A model generated the notes under the pieces. The model was given only the letters and a program-made list of their open reading frames with translations, had not been told where the DNA came from and did not search any database. The position numbers and the translations under genes were made by a program. Below, piece after piece: positions 1 through 8,339 of a stretch of 64,000 bases of DNA. Within the stretch, counting starts at the first letter, position 1, and each line of letters opens with the position of its first letter. This DNA comes from an uncultured Flavobacteriaceae bacterium (GTDB lineage: Bacteria; Bacteroidota; Bacteroidia; Flavobacteriales; Flavobacteriaceae): assembly GCA_947500385.1 (NCBI GenBank), contig CANMSA010000002.1, forward strand, positions 124,001-188,000, read 5' to 3'.

Positions 1-30
1 GCGATCAAGAATGCGATGGGAAACAAGTAA
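1..30 (+). CDS. 3' end of an upstream gene (tentative)
   Basis: Frame 1 reads nine codons (AIKNAMGNK) to a TAA at 28-30, and a strong intrinsic terminator follows 23 nt later. That is what the tail of a plus-strand gene would look like. Nine residues are too few to name a family, and the coding assignment rests mostly on the terminator. Confidence 0.35.
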   Translation, partial: AIKNAMGNK

Positions 31-52
31 ATTCCCCAACTTTAAATTAGGA

Positions 53-79
53 GAGGCCCAGCAATGGGCCTCTTTTTTT
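53..79 (+). terminator. Rho-independent terminator
   Basis: Perfect 8-bp stem GAGGCCCA/TGGGCCTC with a GCAA tetraloop, followed by seven T residues. It is oriented to end the plus-strand gene entering from the left edge. Confidence 0.9.
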
Positions 80-84
80 GTGAG

Positions 85-327
85 GCACTATTTTGAAAGC
101 ATGAAATGCGCGGCAAGATGGGCTGCCGAACAAACTCCGACCCATAGCGTCGGGGTCTCTTCCAAATTTGTTCCGAGGGTTCCGCACTATTTTGAAAGCA
201 TGAAATGCGCAGCAAAATGGGCTGCCGAACAAACTCCGACCCATGGCGTCGGGGTCTCTTCCAAATTTGTTCCGAGGGTTCCGCACTATTTTGAAAGCAT
301 GAAATGCGCGGCAAAATGGGCGCGAAC
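85..327 (+). repeat. Tandem repeat array 1, 99-bp period, about 2.5 copies
   Basis: Units begin at 85, 184 and 283 (GCACTATTTTGAAAGC...), each 99 bp, with the third truncated near 327. Each full unit holds a stem-loop CTCCGAC-loop-GTCGGGG whose loop varies (CCATAGC, CCATGGC). Because 99 is a multiple of three, spurious ORFs run through the array on both strands; these are artefacts. The unit is alignable with the ~100-bp unit at 3721-4097, so both arrays belong to one dispersed family. No spacers are present, so it is not a CRISPR. Confidence 0.93.
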
Positions 328-370
328 TTTTTTATGCTATTCAAGTATCAAGGCGGTCAATAAGAATATG

Positions 371-378
371 TATTTTTG
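371..378 (+). promoter_or_regulatory. Predicted -7 promoter element of pepP
   Basis: TATTTTTG matches the Bacteroidota TAnnTTTG consensus and lies 18 bp before the ATG, implying a very short leader. No clear -33 TTG is visible, so this is a moderate call. Confidence 0.45.
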
Positions 379-395
379 AGGAAATAGCTATTCCC

Positions 396-1685
396 ATGAA
401 ATACCAACAAATATCCAACGAACTTTTTCGTAAAAACCGCAAAAAATTTATGGCCCAAATGCAGGCAAAGAGTTTGGCGGTCTTCAACTCAAATGATATA
501 TATCCGATCAGTGCGGATGCTACGATGCCCTTTGAACAACACCGCGACATTTTTTACTTGTGCGGCGCCGATCAAGAAGAAACGATACTACTTTTGTTTC
601 CCGATGCCTTAAATCCCAGACATCGTGAAATATTATTTGTTCGGGAAACCAATGCCCATATAGCGGTGTGGGAAGGTGAAAAACTCACTAAAGAAAAAGC
701 GACGGATGTATCGGGGATCGAAACCGTTTATTGGCTTTCTGATTTTGACAAAATATTTTTTGACCTAATGACCGAGGCCGAAACGGTGTATCTGAACACC
801 AACGAACACTACCGACAGGCAGTGGAAACGCAAACACGGGAAGATCGCTTTATCCTCCAATGTAAGGCCAACTTTCCCGCCCATATGGTTGCGAAGAGCA
901 ACCCTATTTTACAGAACATTCGAGGAGTAAAAGAACCGGAAGAAATTGCATTGATGCAAACTGCATGCAATATTACCGAGAAGGGCTTTCGACGCTTACT
1001 CTCTTTTATACGACCAGGAGTATGGGAATATGAGATCGAGGCAGAGCTCTTGCACGAGTTTGTTCGAAACCGATCCAAAGGATTTGCCTATACACCAATT
1101 ATCGCTTCGGGAAACAATGCCAATGTATTGCACTATATCGAAAACAACCAACAATGTAAGGACGGGGATTTAATTTTGATGGATGTAGCTGCCGAATATG
1201 CCAATTACTCTAGCGACCTTACCCGAACGATTCCCGTAAACGGTAGGTTTTCTGAAAGGCAAAAACAGGTATACAATGCGGTGCTTCGCGTAAAAAATGA
1301 AGCGACCAATATGCTGGTTCCCGGAACCATTTGGGCCGATTACCATGTAGAGGTCGGGAAAGTAATGACTTCGGAACTCTTAGGTCTTGGACTTCTGGAC
1401 AAGGCAGATGTACAAAACGAAAATCCGGATTGGCCCGCCTATAAAAAATACTTTATGCACGGAACCAGTCACCATATCGGATTGAACACCCATGACTATG
1501 GAGCATTAAAAACGCCTATGAAAGCCAATATGGTATTCACCGTTGAGCCGGGTATTTACATTCCCGATGAGGGAATGGGAATCCGAATCGAAGATGATGT
1601 GGTTATTCGGGAACAGGGCGCCCCATTTAATTTAATGGGCAATATTCCTATCGAGGTAGGGGAAATCGAGGAGTTGATGCAGTAA
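396..1685 (+). CDS. pepP: Xaa-Pro aminopeptidase (aminopeptidase P, M24B)
   Basis: A cytosolic dinuclear-metal peptidase that removes an N-terminal residue preceding proline. The N-terminal half (about 1-170) is the creatinase-type domain and the C-terminal half is the pita-bread fold. Metal ligands are recognisable: aspartates in MDVAAEYANYSSDLTRT (around residue 263), His in HGTSHHIGLNTHD (about 355-365), and glutamates in VEPGIYIP (about 384) and GIRIEDD (about 397). Its 429 residues are normal for the family. The start follows a TATTTTTG promoter box. It stands alone, between repeat array 1 and the convergent brnQ. Confidence 0.96.
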   Translation: MKYQQISNELFRKNRKKFMAQMQAKSLAVFNSNDIYPISADATMPFEQHRDIFYLCGADQEETILLLFPDALNPRHREILFVRETNAHIAVWEGEKLTKEKATDVSGIETVYWLSDFDKIFFDLMTEAETVYLNTNEHYRQAVETQTREDRFILQCKANFPAHMVAKSNPILQNIRGVKEPEEIALMQTACNITEKGFRRLLSFIRPGVWEYEIEAELLHEFVRNRSKGFAYTPIIASGNNANVLHYIENNQQCKDGDLILMDVAAEYANYSSDLTRTIPVNGRFSERQKQVYNAVLRVKNEATNMLVPGTIWADYHVEVGKVMTSELLGLGLLDKADVQNENPDWPAYKKYFMHGTSHHIGLNTHDYGALKTPMKANMVFTVEPGIYIPDEGMGIRIEDDVVIREQGAPFNLMGNIPIEVGEIEELMQ

Positions 1686-1761
1686 TCGGTTTTCTGCAAT
1701 GGTTTTACCGCTTGTATTTTAAAGGATGTATATTCCGGTTAACTTTCAATACCCAGCACAA

Positions 1762-3042
1762 TTAGGTGTGTGCCTGTTTCAAATGGGGTAAGTTCAGTAC
1801 CATGAAAACCACGAGCGCCGGTAGCACCCACCCCATACTAAATTGACTTAAGGGGATATACTGCTGTAGTTTTTGAGCAACATCGGCTTGGCCTACGGTG
1901 CTTAAAAAGTCTGGAATGCTAAATAGAATCGTACAGATTACGACTGCTCTGAACACGAGAGGGGACGCATACTTTTCGGGAACAACGTTTAAAAGAATCA
2001 ATGCAATCGTTATAGGATAAATGAACATTAGCGCCGGCAAGGCAACGGCAATGATATACCCCACATTAAATTGCCCCATAACAACTCCTAAAACACACCC
2101 AACAATGGCCGTAACAAGATAGGCCTTTGGGGAATCCTTAAAGCGGTGCCTCATAAAATCGGCAGTGCCGGTTACGATACCTACCGCCGTGGTAAAACAC
2201 GCCAAGGCAACCAAAATGCTCAATAAGAGGTTTGCGGTTCCTCCCATGGCTTGAAGGCTAATACCGCTTAACAACTCGGTTCTTGAGATAGCGGGATCAA
2301 ATGAGCCGTGTACCAGGGCCCCGGTAATTATGAGACCGGTATAAATGAAAAACAATCCTAGGCCGGCCAACCAACCAGCGTTGCGAATCAATATTTTTTT
2401 TTCGGAGTAAGAAGCGTTTTTATTTTTGATATTGATCGATACAATGATTACACCACCCACCACTACGGCACCAATGGCGTCAAAGGTTTGATATCCTTCT
2501 AGGATTCCTTTCGAAAATGGACTGTCAAACACAGTGGTTCCAAAGCTAAAATCATAGGAGAATGCAGTAATTCCTATAATCAGGAGTAGAATCAGAATAA
2601 TTGCAGGGGTCAAAAGCTTCCCTATAATGGTTAGGATTTTTGAACGGTTCATAACAAAAATAAAAACCAGCACAAAATAGACCATACTTGTTAGGAGCGA
2701 TGAACTTCCAAAGACTGGTTCAATGGCCATTTCGTGTGTCACCGCAGCAGTACGGGGCGATGGCAAACTAATGGAAATTGCATACACTAAAAAGGAGTAT
2801 ACCAAGCTAAAGGAGGGCGATACCTTTTTCCCAAAATCAAAAATGGTTCCTTGTAATTTTGCATGTGCGAGAATACCAAAAATCGGGATGAGTACGGCGG
2901 AAAGGCAAAAACCAAGGGTTACAAGCCACCAAAGGGAACCCGCCTGAAAACCCAATAAGGGCGGTAAAATTAAGTTGCCAGCACCAAAGAAAAGGGAAAA
3001 CAACGCAAAGGCGGTTACCAAAGTGTCCTTTGTGCGGATCAT
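1762..3042 (-). CDS. brnQ: Branched-chain amino acid transporter, LIVCS family (BrnQ)
   Basis: A polytopic inner-membrane carrier for cation-coupled uptake of leucine, isoleucine and valine. The N-terminus MIRTKDTLVTAFALFSLFFGAGNLILPP is the hallmark of BrnQ/LIVCS proteins. About twelve hydrophobic segments fill the 426 residues. The ATG at 3040-3042 is the natural start. It converges with pepP and leaves a ~300-bp upstream region that may hold its promoter. No partner genes are nearby. Confidence 0.95.
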   Translation of the reverse strand: MIRTKDTLVTAFALFSLFFGAGNLILPPLLGFQAGSLWWLVTLGFCLSAVLIPIFGILAHAKLQGTIFDFGKKVSPSFSLVYSFLVYAISISLPSPRTAAVTHEMAIEPVFGSSSLLTSMVYFVLVFIFVMNRSKILTIIGKLLTPAIILILLLIIGITAFSYDFSFGTTVFDSPFSKGILEGYQTFDAIGAVVVGGVIIVSINIKNKNASYSEKKILIRNAGWLAGLGLFFIYTGLIITGALVHGSFDPAISRTELLSGISLQAMGGTANLLLSILVALACFTTAVGIVTGTADFMRHRFKDSPKAYLVTAIVGCVLGVVMGQFNVGYIIAVALPALMFIYPITIALILLNVVPEKYASPLVFRAVVICTILFSIPDFLSTVGQADVAQKLQQYIPLSQFSMGWVLPALVVFMVLNLPHLKQAHT

Positions 3043-3344
3043 AACAAATTGTTTTTTGGTTTTACTATAGGACCGAAAGATAGGAATTTTAGAAAATCAT
3101 TTATGGGAATTGAATGAAGCTGGCAAAATTCTTGGTCATCGTTTTATCCAAATAGAGGGTATTTCATCGAAAAAGGTGTCGTTCGTCGAAAATATTCATA
3201 AAATTATAGGATGTTTCCAATAAAAAGTTCACCACGCGCGTTCGATACAAAAGCAATTCAAGAACCGCTTTTTTGAGTACCCAAATTTTCTAGCATTCTT
3301 TGATTCCCCAAAAATCTCAGATGCTTTTTCTAAAACCTACTAGC
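3043..3344. other. Intergenic region with a direct repeat TTC(A/G)TCGA
   Basis: About 300 bp between the divergent brnQ and the small CxxC gene. The only visible structure is a direct repeat, TTCATCGA at 3163-3170 and TTCGTCGA at 3182-3189, 19 bp apart. It resembles the ATCGAT-type box of the sRNA control regions elsewhere in the window. AAAACCTACTAGC directly precedes the ATG at 3345. No RNA gene or terminator is evident. Confidence 0.4.
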
Positions 3345-3563
3345 ATGAAAAAAATATTTTGCAACCTCTTCGGACACCACTATTCCGTCTCTAAAAAAGT
3401 GACGCTTCACATTAAAGAATACAAATGCATTCATTGTGGAAAACAGGTGACTACCGATGTAAGTGGAAACCTTTCCGCGCTTACACCAGAGTTGCAAGAC
3501 ATTAACAATACACTTGAAGATATTTATCAGAAAAGACATAGAGCTGCACAGCGCGTAGCTTAA
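3345..3563 (+). CDS. Small CxxC (zinc-ribbon-like) protein of unknown function
   Basis: I take the internal ATG at 3345 (MKKIFCNLFGHHYSV...), since the upstream ORF extension looks non-coding; this gives 72 residues. It has an early Cys followed by GHH, then CIHCG, a pattern that could bind one metal ion, and an amphipathic helical tail. Short proteins of this shape (KIFCNLFGHHY...CxxC) recur in flavobacterial genomes as hypotheticals. No signal peptide is seen. It is followed by repeat array 2. Confidence 0.7.
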   Translation: MKKIFCNLFGHHYSVSKKVTLHIKEYKCIHCGKQVTTDVSGNLSALTPELQDINNTLEDIYQKRHRAAQRVA

Positions 3564-3720
3564 CTATGCTTTGGCAATAGGGTTATCGTTTCCCTACGGT
3601 AACCTGACTCATAGAGAACTTCCTGGAAATTGAGTAAGCACCAGCTTCTTCACTGTCGTACGCCCCACAACAGTTAGGCTGGCCCGCCCTTAATTTTTGG
3701 GAATTTTCTTTTTGGTGAGA

Positions 3721-4097
3721 CCCCACCTGGTCAAGCAGGAAGTGCGCGGACAATGTGGTAGGTCGAACCAATCCTGACCGATGGCGTCAGGGTTTTTTGT
3801 TTTAGGCGATGCGGTTGATTGCCGCATCTTGTCAAGCAGGAAGTGCGCGGACAATGTGGTAGGTCGAACCAATCCTGACCGGTAGCGTCAGGGTTTTCGT
3901 TTTAGGCGATGCGGTTGATTGCCCCACCTGGTCAAGCAGGAAGTGCGCGGACAATGTGGTAGGTCGAACCAATCCTGACCGATGGCGTCAGGGTTTTCGT
4001 TTTAGGCGATGCGGTTGATTGCCGCATCTTGTCAAGCAGGAAGTGCGCGGACAATTTGGTAGGCCGAACCAATCCTGACCGGTAGCGTCAGGGTTTT
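3721..4097 (+). repeat. Tandem repeat array 2, ~100-bp period, four copies in an A-B-A-B pattern
   Basis: The core TCAAGCAGGAAGTGCGCGG recurs at 3731, 3832, 3932 and 4032. Each unit carries a hairpin TCCTGAC-loop-GTCAGGG followed by a T-rich tract, so each could act as a plus-strand intrinsic terminator. Copies 1 and 3 are preceded by CCCCACCTGG and have loop CGATGGC. Copies 2 and 4 are preceded by GCCGCATCTT and have loop CGGTAGC. This indicates that a ~200-bp dimer was duplicated. The stop codon of the convergent hydrolase gene (4096-4098) overlaps the T-tract of the last copy. Confidence 0.93.
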
Positions 4098-5136
4098 ATC
4101 GCTTGCTGTTGAAATGGGAAAGCATTTTATCCGTAATGGTTCCCACCGCTGCATCGGGCAGGTCATGTCCCATGTTTTTCACCCATAAAGTGTCTGAATC
4201 CGGAAGTAAGGAAGCCATTTTTTTACTGTGGGAAATCGGCATCACCGGATCCTCTTCCCCATGTATCAATAAGATCGGGACCAGTGATTTCGAAAGAGCT
4301 TCATAACGAGGTTCGGCCATTTGAATGGCCTTGAAATGATGACGCGCCGATAAAAGATTGTACCCTGCCCGTTTTTTAAGATTGTACAAGGAGGTTTCAG
4401 CCATGGTGCGCACATCAATCTGTCCGGTAGCGCGGCCCATCAGTATTTTTCGATGTACAATTTGAAGTTTGATCTGCCCCTTGGTATTGCCAAAGAAACC
4501 GTGCTTGAAAACAGCACTTATCATTGCCGGAAATATTTCCTGCGACATCGGCGAAAGTTCCGGATCGGTTACGTTGGCCGAGGACATAATTGCGGTTAAA
4601 CTCTCCACCCTTTCGGGATGTTCTATAGTTAAGATCTGCGCAATCATCCCACCCATTGAGACCCCTACCACATGGGCCTTTTCAATAGCAAGCGTATCAA
4701 GAATTGCGGCTACATCCTCTGACATGTCATTCAAGGAATAGGCCCTTTTTGCCTTCCACTTTTTTTCGGAAGTAGAGAGACCGGTCTCTCGATGGTCAAA
4801 TCGTACAACCCCGTATCCCGCATCTAGGAACCTGGTAATGAAATTCTGTGGCCATGTTAGGGCATCGTTGCCGTTGCCCATAATTAATATAATAGTTCCT
4901 TTGCTTGTTTCCGAGGGTCGCTGGTGTTCGAACCAAATTTGGTGTCCGGGCACCTGCACTCTGCCCGTTTCCCCTAGAACTACTTCCCGTACCGGCGCTT
5001 TGAGTACCTCCTTTATTAGTTGTTTCTCCTCCTTTGATAGTTTTGGAACCGCGGCACAAGCACCTATGACCAAACACCCCAACAGACAAACGAGCTTTTG
5101 ATTGATCGATGTTAGACTGCTTTTGATTGGTTTCAT
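4096..5136 (-). CDS. Lipoprotein alpha/beta-hydrolase
   Basis: A 346-residue alpha/beta-hydrolase with an N-terminal lipobox (VIGAC, Cys at about 27), so probably a membrane-anchored envelope enzyme. Catalytic residues are recognisable: nucleophile Ser in GVSMGG (about 159), Asp in HGEEDPVMP (about 296) and His in NMGHDLP (about 323). The oxyanion-loop region is the unusual ILIMGNGNDALTWP. The substrate cannot be deduced. Its ATG overlaps the stop codon of the upstream membrane-protein gene (ATGA), indicating translational coupling, and an AraC-type regulator gene heads the same block. Confidence 0.88.
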   Translation of the reverse strand: MKPIKSSLTSINQKLVCLLGCLVIGACAAVPKLSKEEKQLIKEVLKAPVREVVLGETGRVQVPGHQIWFEHQRPSETSKGTIILIMGNGNDALTWPQNFITRFLDAGYGVVRFDHRETGLSTSEKKWKAKRAYSLNDMSEDVAAILDTLAIEKAHVVGVSMGGMIAQILTIEHPERVESLTAIMSSANVTDPELSPMSQEIFPAMISAVFKHGFFGNTKGQIKLQIVHRKILMGRATGQIDVRTMAETSLYNLKKRAGYNLLSARHHFKAIQMAEPRYEALSKSLVPILLIHGEEDPVMPISHSKKMASLLPDSDTLWVKNMGHDLPDAAVGTITDKMLSHFNSKR

Positions 5137-5786
5137 TTAGCGCGTTGATTGTTCTTTCTATAAAAATACACTATAAAGGCAATTCCGAGCAAGGTTCCCG
5201 CGGCAGAGGGGCCTATTTGACTAAAAGGTTTATGGTTTGGGAAAATCGTGCCTACGGCGGCAGACAGCAGCGCGGTAAATGCCGCGGTCATTTTATAAAT
5301 ATGTTCGTATAGCCACAGCTTCCGGTATTTGTTGGCCGGGATTAGGTATCGAAGAAAGTCATATGCGACGAGGGCAAACAAAAAACCAATCGTCGAATAG
5401 ACAACAACAGGTTCCCAAAACATGCCGATCGATTTCATATAGTACAGAAAATAGCATCCTGAGGAAATGCAAAGAAGTCCTACAAGGATATCTTGGAGTT
5501 TTGGGGTGTTCGATTTGGTTTTCAATATTCGTATTCCTGAATAAGCGTTGTAACCACTTAACAGCGTTACTACAAGTAAAAAGGTGTTTACCTTGAAAAT
5601 GAATACCCCGAGCAAACCTGTAAAGACAACGACCCCTAAAAGCACTGTAAAAATACGTCCACTTTTTATATGTAGTTTGGCTCCTTTTTTGCTGGCAAAG
5701 GCCACAACCGCGATAAGAAGGGCAAGTGTCCCGTTGATGACATGAACAATGATGTTTAGTTTGTGAAAGAAGTTGAAATAGTCCAT
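5133..5786 (-). CDS. Polytopic membrane protein, DUF2306-like
   Basis: A multi-spanning membrane protein with about seven hydrophobic segments. I prefer the ATG at 5786 (MDYFNFFHKLNIIVHV, 217 residues) over the ORF start at 5837; the extra 17 residues look unlike a membrane-protein N-terminus. Conserved-looking features are the paired histidines in FFHKLNIIVHV, KLHIKSGRIF and YEHIYKMTAAF, which resemble haem- or quinone-type His arrangements in small integral proteins, but no function is established. It overlaps the downstream hydrolase by 4 bp and follows the AraC-type gene by 66 bp. Confidence 0.65.
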   Translation of the reverse strand: MDYFNFFHKLNIIVHVINGTLALLIAVVAFASKKGAKLHIKSGRIFTVLLGVVVFTGLLGVFIFKVNTFLLVVTLLSGYNAYSGIRILKTKSNTPKLQDILVGLLCISSGCYFLYYMKSIGMFWEPVVVYSTIGFLFALVAYDFLRYLIPANKYRKLWLYEHIYKMTAAFTALLSAAVGTIFPNHKPFSQIGPSAAGTLLGIAFIVYFYRKNNQRAK

Positions 5787-5852
5787 TTTAAATATTTTGG
5801 ACAAAGCTTTGACATTCAAAAGACTATTTCGACCCAACCCATCGGCTGAACC

Positions 5853-6992
5853 CTATTGCGGATGCTTTTCTTTAAACTTCGAGGGTGAGGTACCGGTATA
5901 CTTTTTAAAATATCTATTAAAAGAGGACTTCGATTTAAAACCACAATCATATGCGATTCCCAATATTGATAAATGCTCGTATGTGGGAGAATTCAACCTT
6001 TTTTTTGCTTCTTCCACTCGGTATTCGTTTACGAAATCATAAAAGCTTTTATTAAAATGTTGGTTCACGATCTGTGAAAGTTGTGCCTGTGTACAATCGC
6101 ATTGACTCGCTAGCATTGATAAGGTGAGTTGCTCGTTTAGAAAAGGCTTTTGTTGCTCCATATGCCGCTGAATTTGAAGCCCTAGCACCTTTACACGGTC
6201 AGGGTTCAAGCCGGATTTTGTATAGGATGGAGTACGGTCTCCGTTTTTCTTTGATTCCCTTGTTGTTTCGTTTATGGGGATATTTGAAAAAACCGTAGAC
6301 TGATGGAATCCGTAAAAGCCAAAAGCGATCAGCATCAGACACAGACAAATACCAACAAGTGCAAACGTATCCTTTAATGGAAAAATTTGAAAGTGTACAC
6401 CACCAAAAACTAAGAAGGAGGCAAACAAGAATAACACGAAATAGGAATACACGACATAGTTCAACCAGCGAAGGTCTACCTGTTCCTCGTATGAATACAA
6501 TTGAGAAATACGCTGCTTGTGTTTTTTTAATAGCAACAGATCCCAAACACAATACAACATACCGGAAATGGCCAGCGGTACCGCGTAATATTGGGTCCAT
6601 AAAGGAGAATCAGGGCTAGGGCTAAAAAAGCCTTGGGACGCTACAAGTTCGTAGTCCGAGGTTTGTGCTGAAAAGTAGAAAACGAGGCAGTATATCGGAT
6701 AAATGCATACATGGGAAGCGATTTGCAGGAAAGAAAGTTGCCGTTTGGTAAGGGATTGTATATACAAGAACAACAGTGGAGCTCCTAACAAGGGGATGGC
6801 AAAACTTACTACTGCCCAAATCCCATACAGGGCAAAATGATAAATGGTTATTTGGTAAAATCCGATTTGTAAGAGCGATGCCGCAATCCAAGAAAGAAAC
6901 AAGTAATCTTTCAGTTGCTTGCCCTTTTTAAAAAGCAATAAAGAAAAGAGGAGTAACCCAACTCCCAATCCTGCATTTAAAACAAACTCCAT
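5853..6992 (-). CDS. AraC-family regulator with N-terminal membrane domain
   Basis: The ORF-track start at 7010 is a TTG. The ATG at 6992 (MEFVLNAGLGVG) is more plausible and gives 379 residues. About seven hydrophobic helices fill residues 5-230. A cytosolic linker and a C-terminal AraC double helix-turn-helix follow (about 275-379), ending in the typical SILGIAYDCGFKSKSSFNRYFKKYTGTSPSKFK. This architecture is common in Flavobacteriia and suggests a one-component membrane sensor. It heads a minus-strand block with the membrane protein and lipoprotein hydrolase and may control them. Its targets are unknown. Confidence 0.9.
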   Translation of the reverse strand: MEFVLNAGLGVGLLLFSLLLFKKGKQLKDYLFLSWIAASLLQIGFYQITIYHFALYGIWAVVSFAIPLLGAPLLFLYIQSLTKRQLSFLQIASHVCIYPIYCLVFYFSAQTSDYELVASQGFFSPSPDSPLWTQYYAVPLAISGMLYCVWDLLLLKKHKQRISQLYSYEEQVDLRWLNYVVYSYFVLFLFASFLVFGGVHFQIFPLKDTFALVGICLCLMLIAFGFYGFHQSTVFSNIPINETTRESKKNGDRTPSYTKSGLNPDRVKVLGLQIQRHMEQQKPFLNEQLTLSMLASQCDCTQAQLSQIVNQHFNKSFYDFVNEYRVEEAKKRLNSPTYEHLSILGIAYDCGFKSKSSFNRYFKKYTGTSPSKFKEKHPQ

Positions 6993-7046
6993 AGTTCGAT
7001 TGCAAATCAACCTACAAGCTACGTATTTATTTAAAACTTCGATTGC

Positions 7047-8096
7047 TTATTTAGAAGCAAAGGAATTCCATCCCTGCGCGGTCAACGCAATTTTGGTATT
7101 GGCGCGAGTTACCAAATGCGCGCCTTCGTTCACATCGGTCATATGACCAATTACGGTCAAATGTGGGTTTCCTTTTGTTTTGAGAAAATCTTTTTGGTCA
7201 ATGGTGAAAAGCAATTCATAATCCTCACCACCACTAAGGGCTACCATGGTACTGTCTATATTAAACTCCTCACATGCACTTATCACCGTGGGGTCTAACG
7301 GAATCTTGTCCTCGAATAGGTTACAGCCAACTCCGCTATTTCGGCATAAATGAAGAATTTCGGAGGAAAGGCCATCACTGATATCGATCATCGCCGTAGG
7401 CCGCACCTCCAGTTGATCAAGCAATTCTTTTATATCTTTTCGGGCCTCTGGTTTTAATTGTCTTTCCACAATATAGGAGTAGGGCTCCAAATCGGGCTGA
7501 TTTGCAGGGTTTACCTTGAAAACCTCTTTTTCGCGCTCCAATACTTGCAGGCCCATATAAGCACCGCCTAAATCTCCACTGACTACTAACAGATCATTGG
7601 GTTTTGCCCCGCTTCGATAGGTCAGTGCTCCCTCTTTTGCTTCCCCTAGGGCCGTAATACTTAGTAGTAAGCCTGTTTTAGAGGAAGTGGTATCCCCGCC
7701 GACCAGGTCTACGTTGTATGCATTGGCCGCCAAGGCGATTCCGGCATACAGTTCCTCCAAAGCCTCTAAAGGGAACCGATTCGATACGGCCAATGATACG
7801 GTAATCTGCGTTGGAGTCGCATTCATCGCGTATACATCTGAAAGATTTACGATCACTGCCTTGTAACCTAAATGTTTTAAGGGCATATAGCTGAGGTCAA
7901 AATGAACCCCTTCTATCAGTAGATCGGTCGTAACCACCGTTTTCTGATCGGTAAAATCGAGAACGGCCGCGTCGTCGCCCACGCCGACCAGCGAAGATGT
8001 CTGTTGAAGCTTAAAATTTTTGGTCAAATGTTCGATCAAGCCGAATTCCCCCAACTGTTCAAGCCCTGTACGTTCTTTTTCCTTGTCTTCTAACAT
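7047..8096 (-). CDS. thiL: Thiamine-monophosphate kinase
   Basis: ThiL phosphorylates thiamine monophosphate to thiamine diphosphate in the last step of cofactor synthesis. I trimmed the ORF to the ATG at 8096 (MLEDKEKERTGLEQLGEFGLIEHL), giving 349 residues, the normal size. Family signatures are VGVGDDAAVL near the N-terminus (ATP/Mg binding), TTDLLIEGVHFDLSYM, NLSDVYAMNATP, DLVGGDTTSSKTGL and MIDISDGLSSEILHLC. It lies alone, just upstream of the AraC block on the same strand but separated by about 50 bp. Confidence 0.96.
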   Translation of the reverse strand: MLEDKEKERTGLEQLGEFGLIEHLTKNFKLQQTSSLVGVGDDAAVLDFTDQKTVVTTDLLIEGVHFDLSYMPLKHLGYKAVIVNLSDVYAMNATPTQITVSLAVSNRFPLEALEELYAGIALAANAYNVDLVGGDTTSSKTGLLLSITALGEAKEGALTYRSGAKPNDLLVVSGDLGGAYMGLQVLEREKEVFKVNPANQPDLEPYSYIVERQLKPEARKDIKELLDQLEVRPTAMIDISDGLSSEILHLCRNSGVGCNLFEDKIPLDPTVISACEEFNIDSTMVALSGGEDYELLFTIDQKDFLKTKGNPHLTVIGHMTDVNEGAHLVTRANTKIALTAQGWNSFASK

Positions 8097-8339
8097 GCGG
8101 CAAAAATAAGCGTATTTTTTGCAACAAAAGCCATGGTTTGGTAGGGTTTTTGATTGTCTAAGGTGTTTACCAGATGGTATTGTTGCGTCCATGGTTGCCA
8201 ATAAACACTATCTTTACATATGGGCATTGGTGGCAATGGCCATGCCAGTGAATGGTGCAACCCTTTAAAATACCAAAAGTTGTACGCCTCAAGCGAATAT
8301 CGCAGGTGACCTTTGTAAAAAACGATTAAATACCTCCGC

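Noticed and set aside
11-379. ORFs through repeat array 1 (11..379 plus, 42..344 and 47..286 minus)
   Set aside because: They exist only because the repeat unit is 99 bp, a multiple of three. The peptides are repetitive in several frames and look unlike proteins.
3583-3872. Minus-strand ORFs in repeat array 2 (MVRPTTLSAHFLLD...)
   Set aside because: Same artefact. The peptides repeat with the DNA unit and lie across hairpins; such ORFs are often mis-annotated as hypothetical proteins.
85-4097. CRISPR arrays
   Set aside because: The repeats are ~100 bp head-to-tail with no unique spacers, and no cas genes are nearby.
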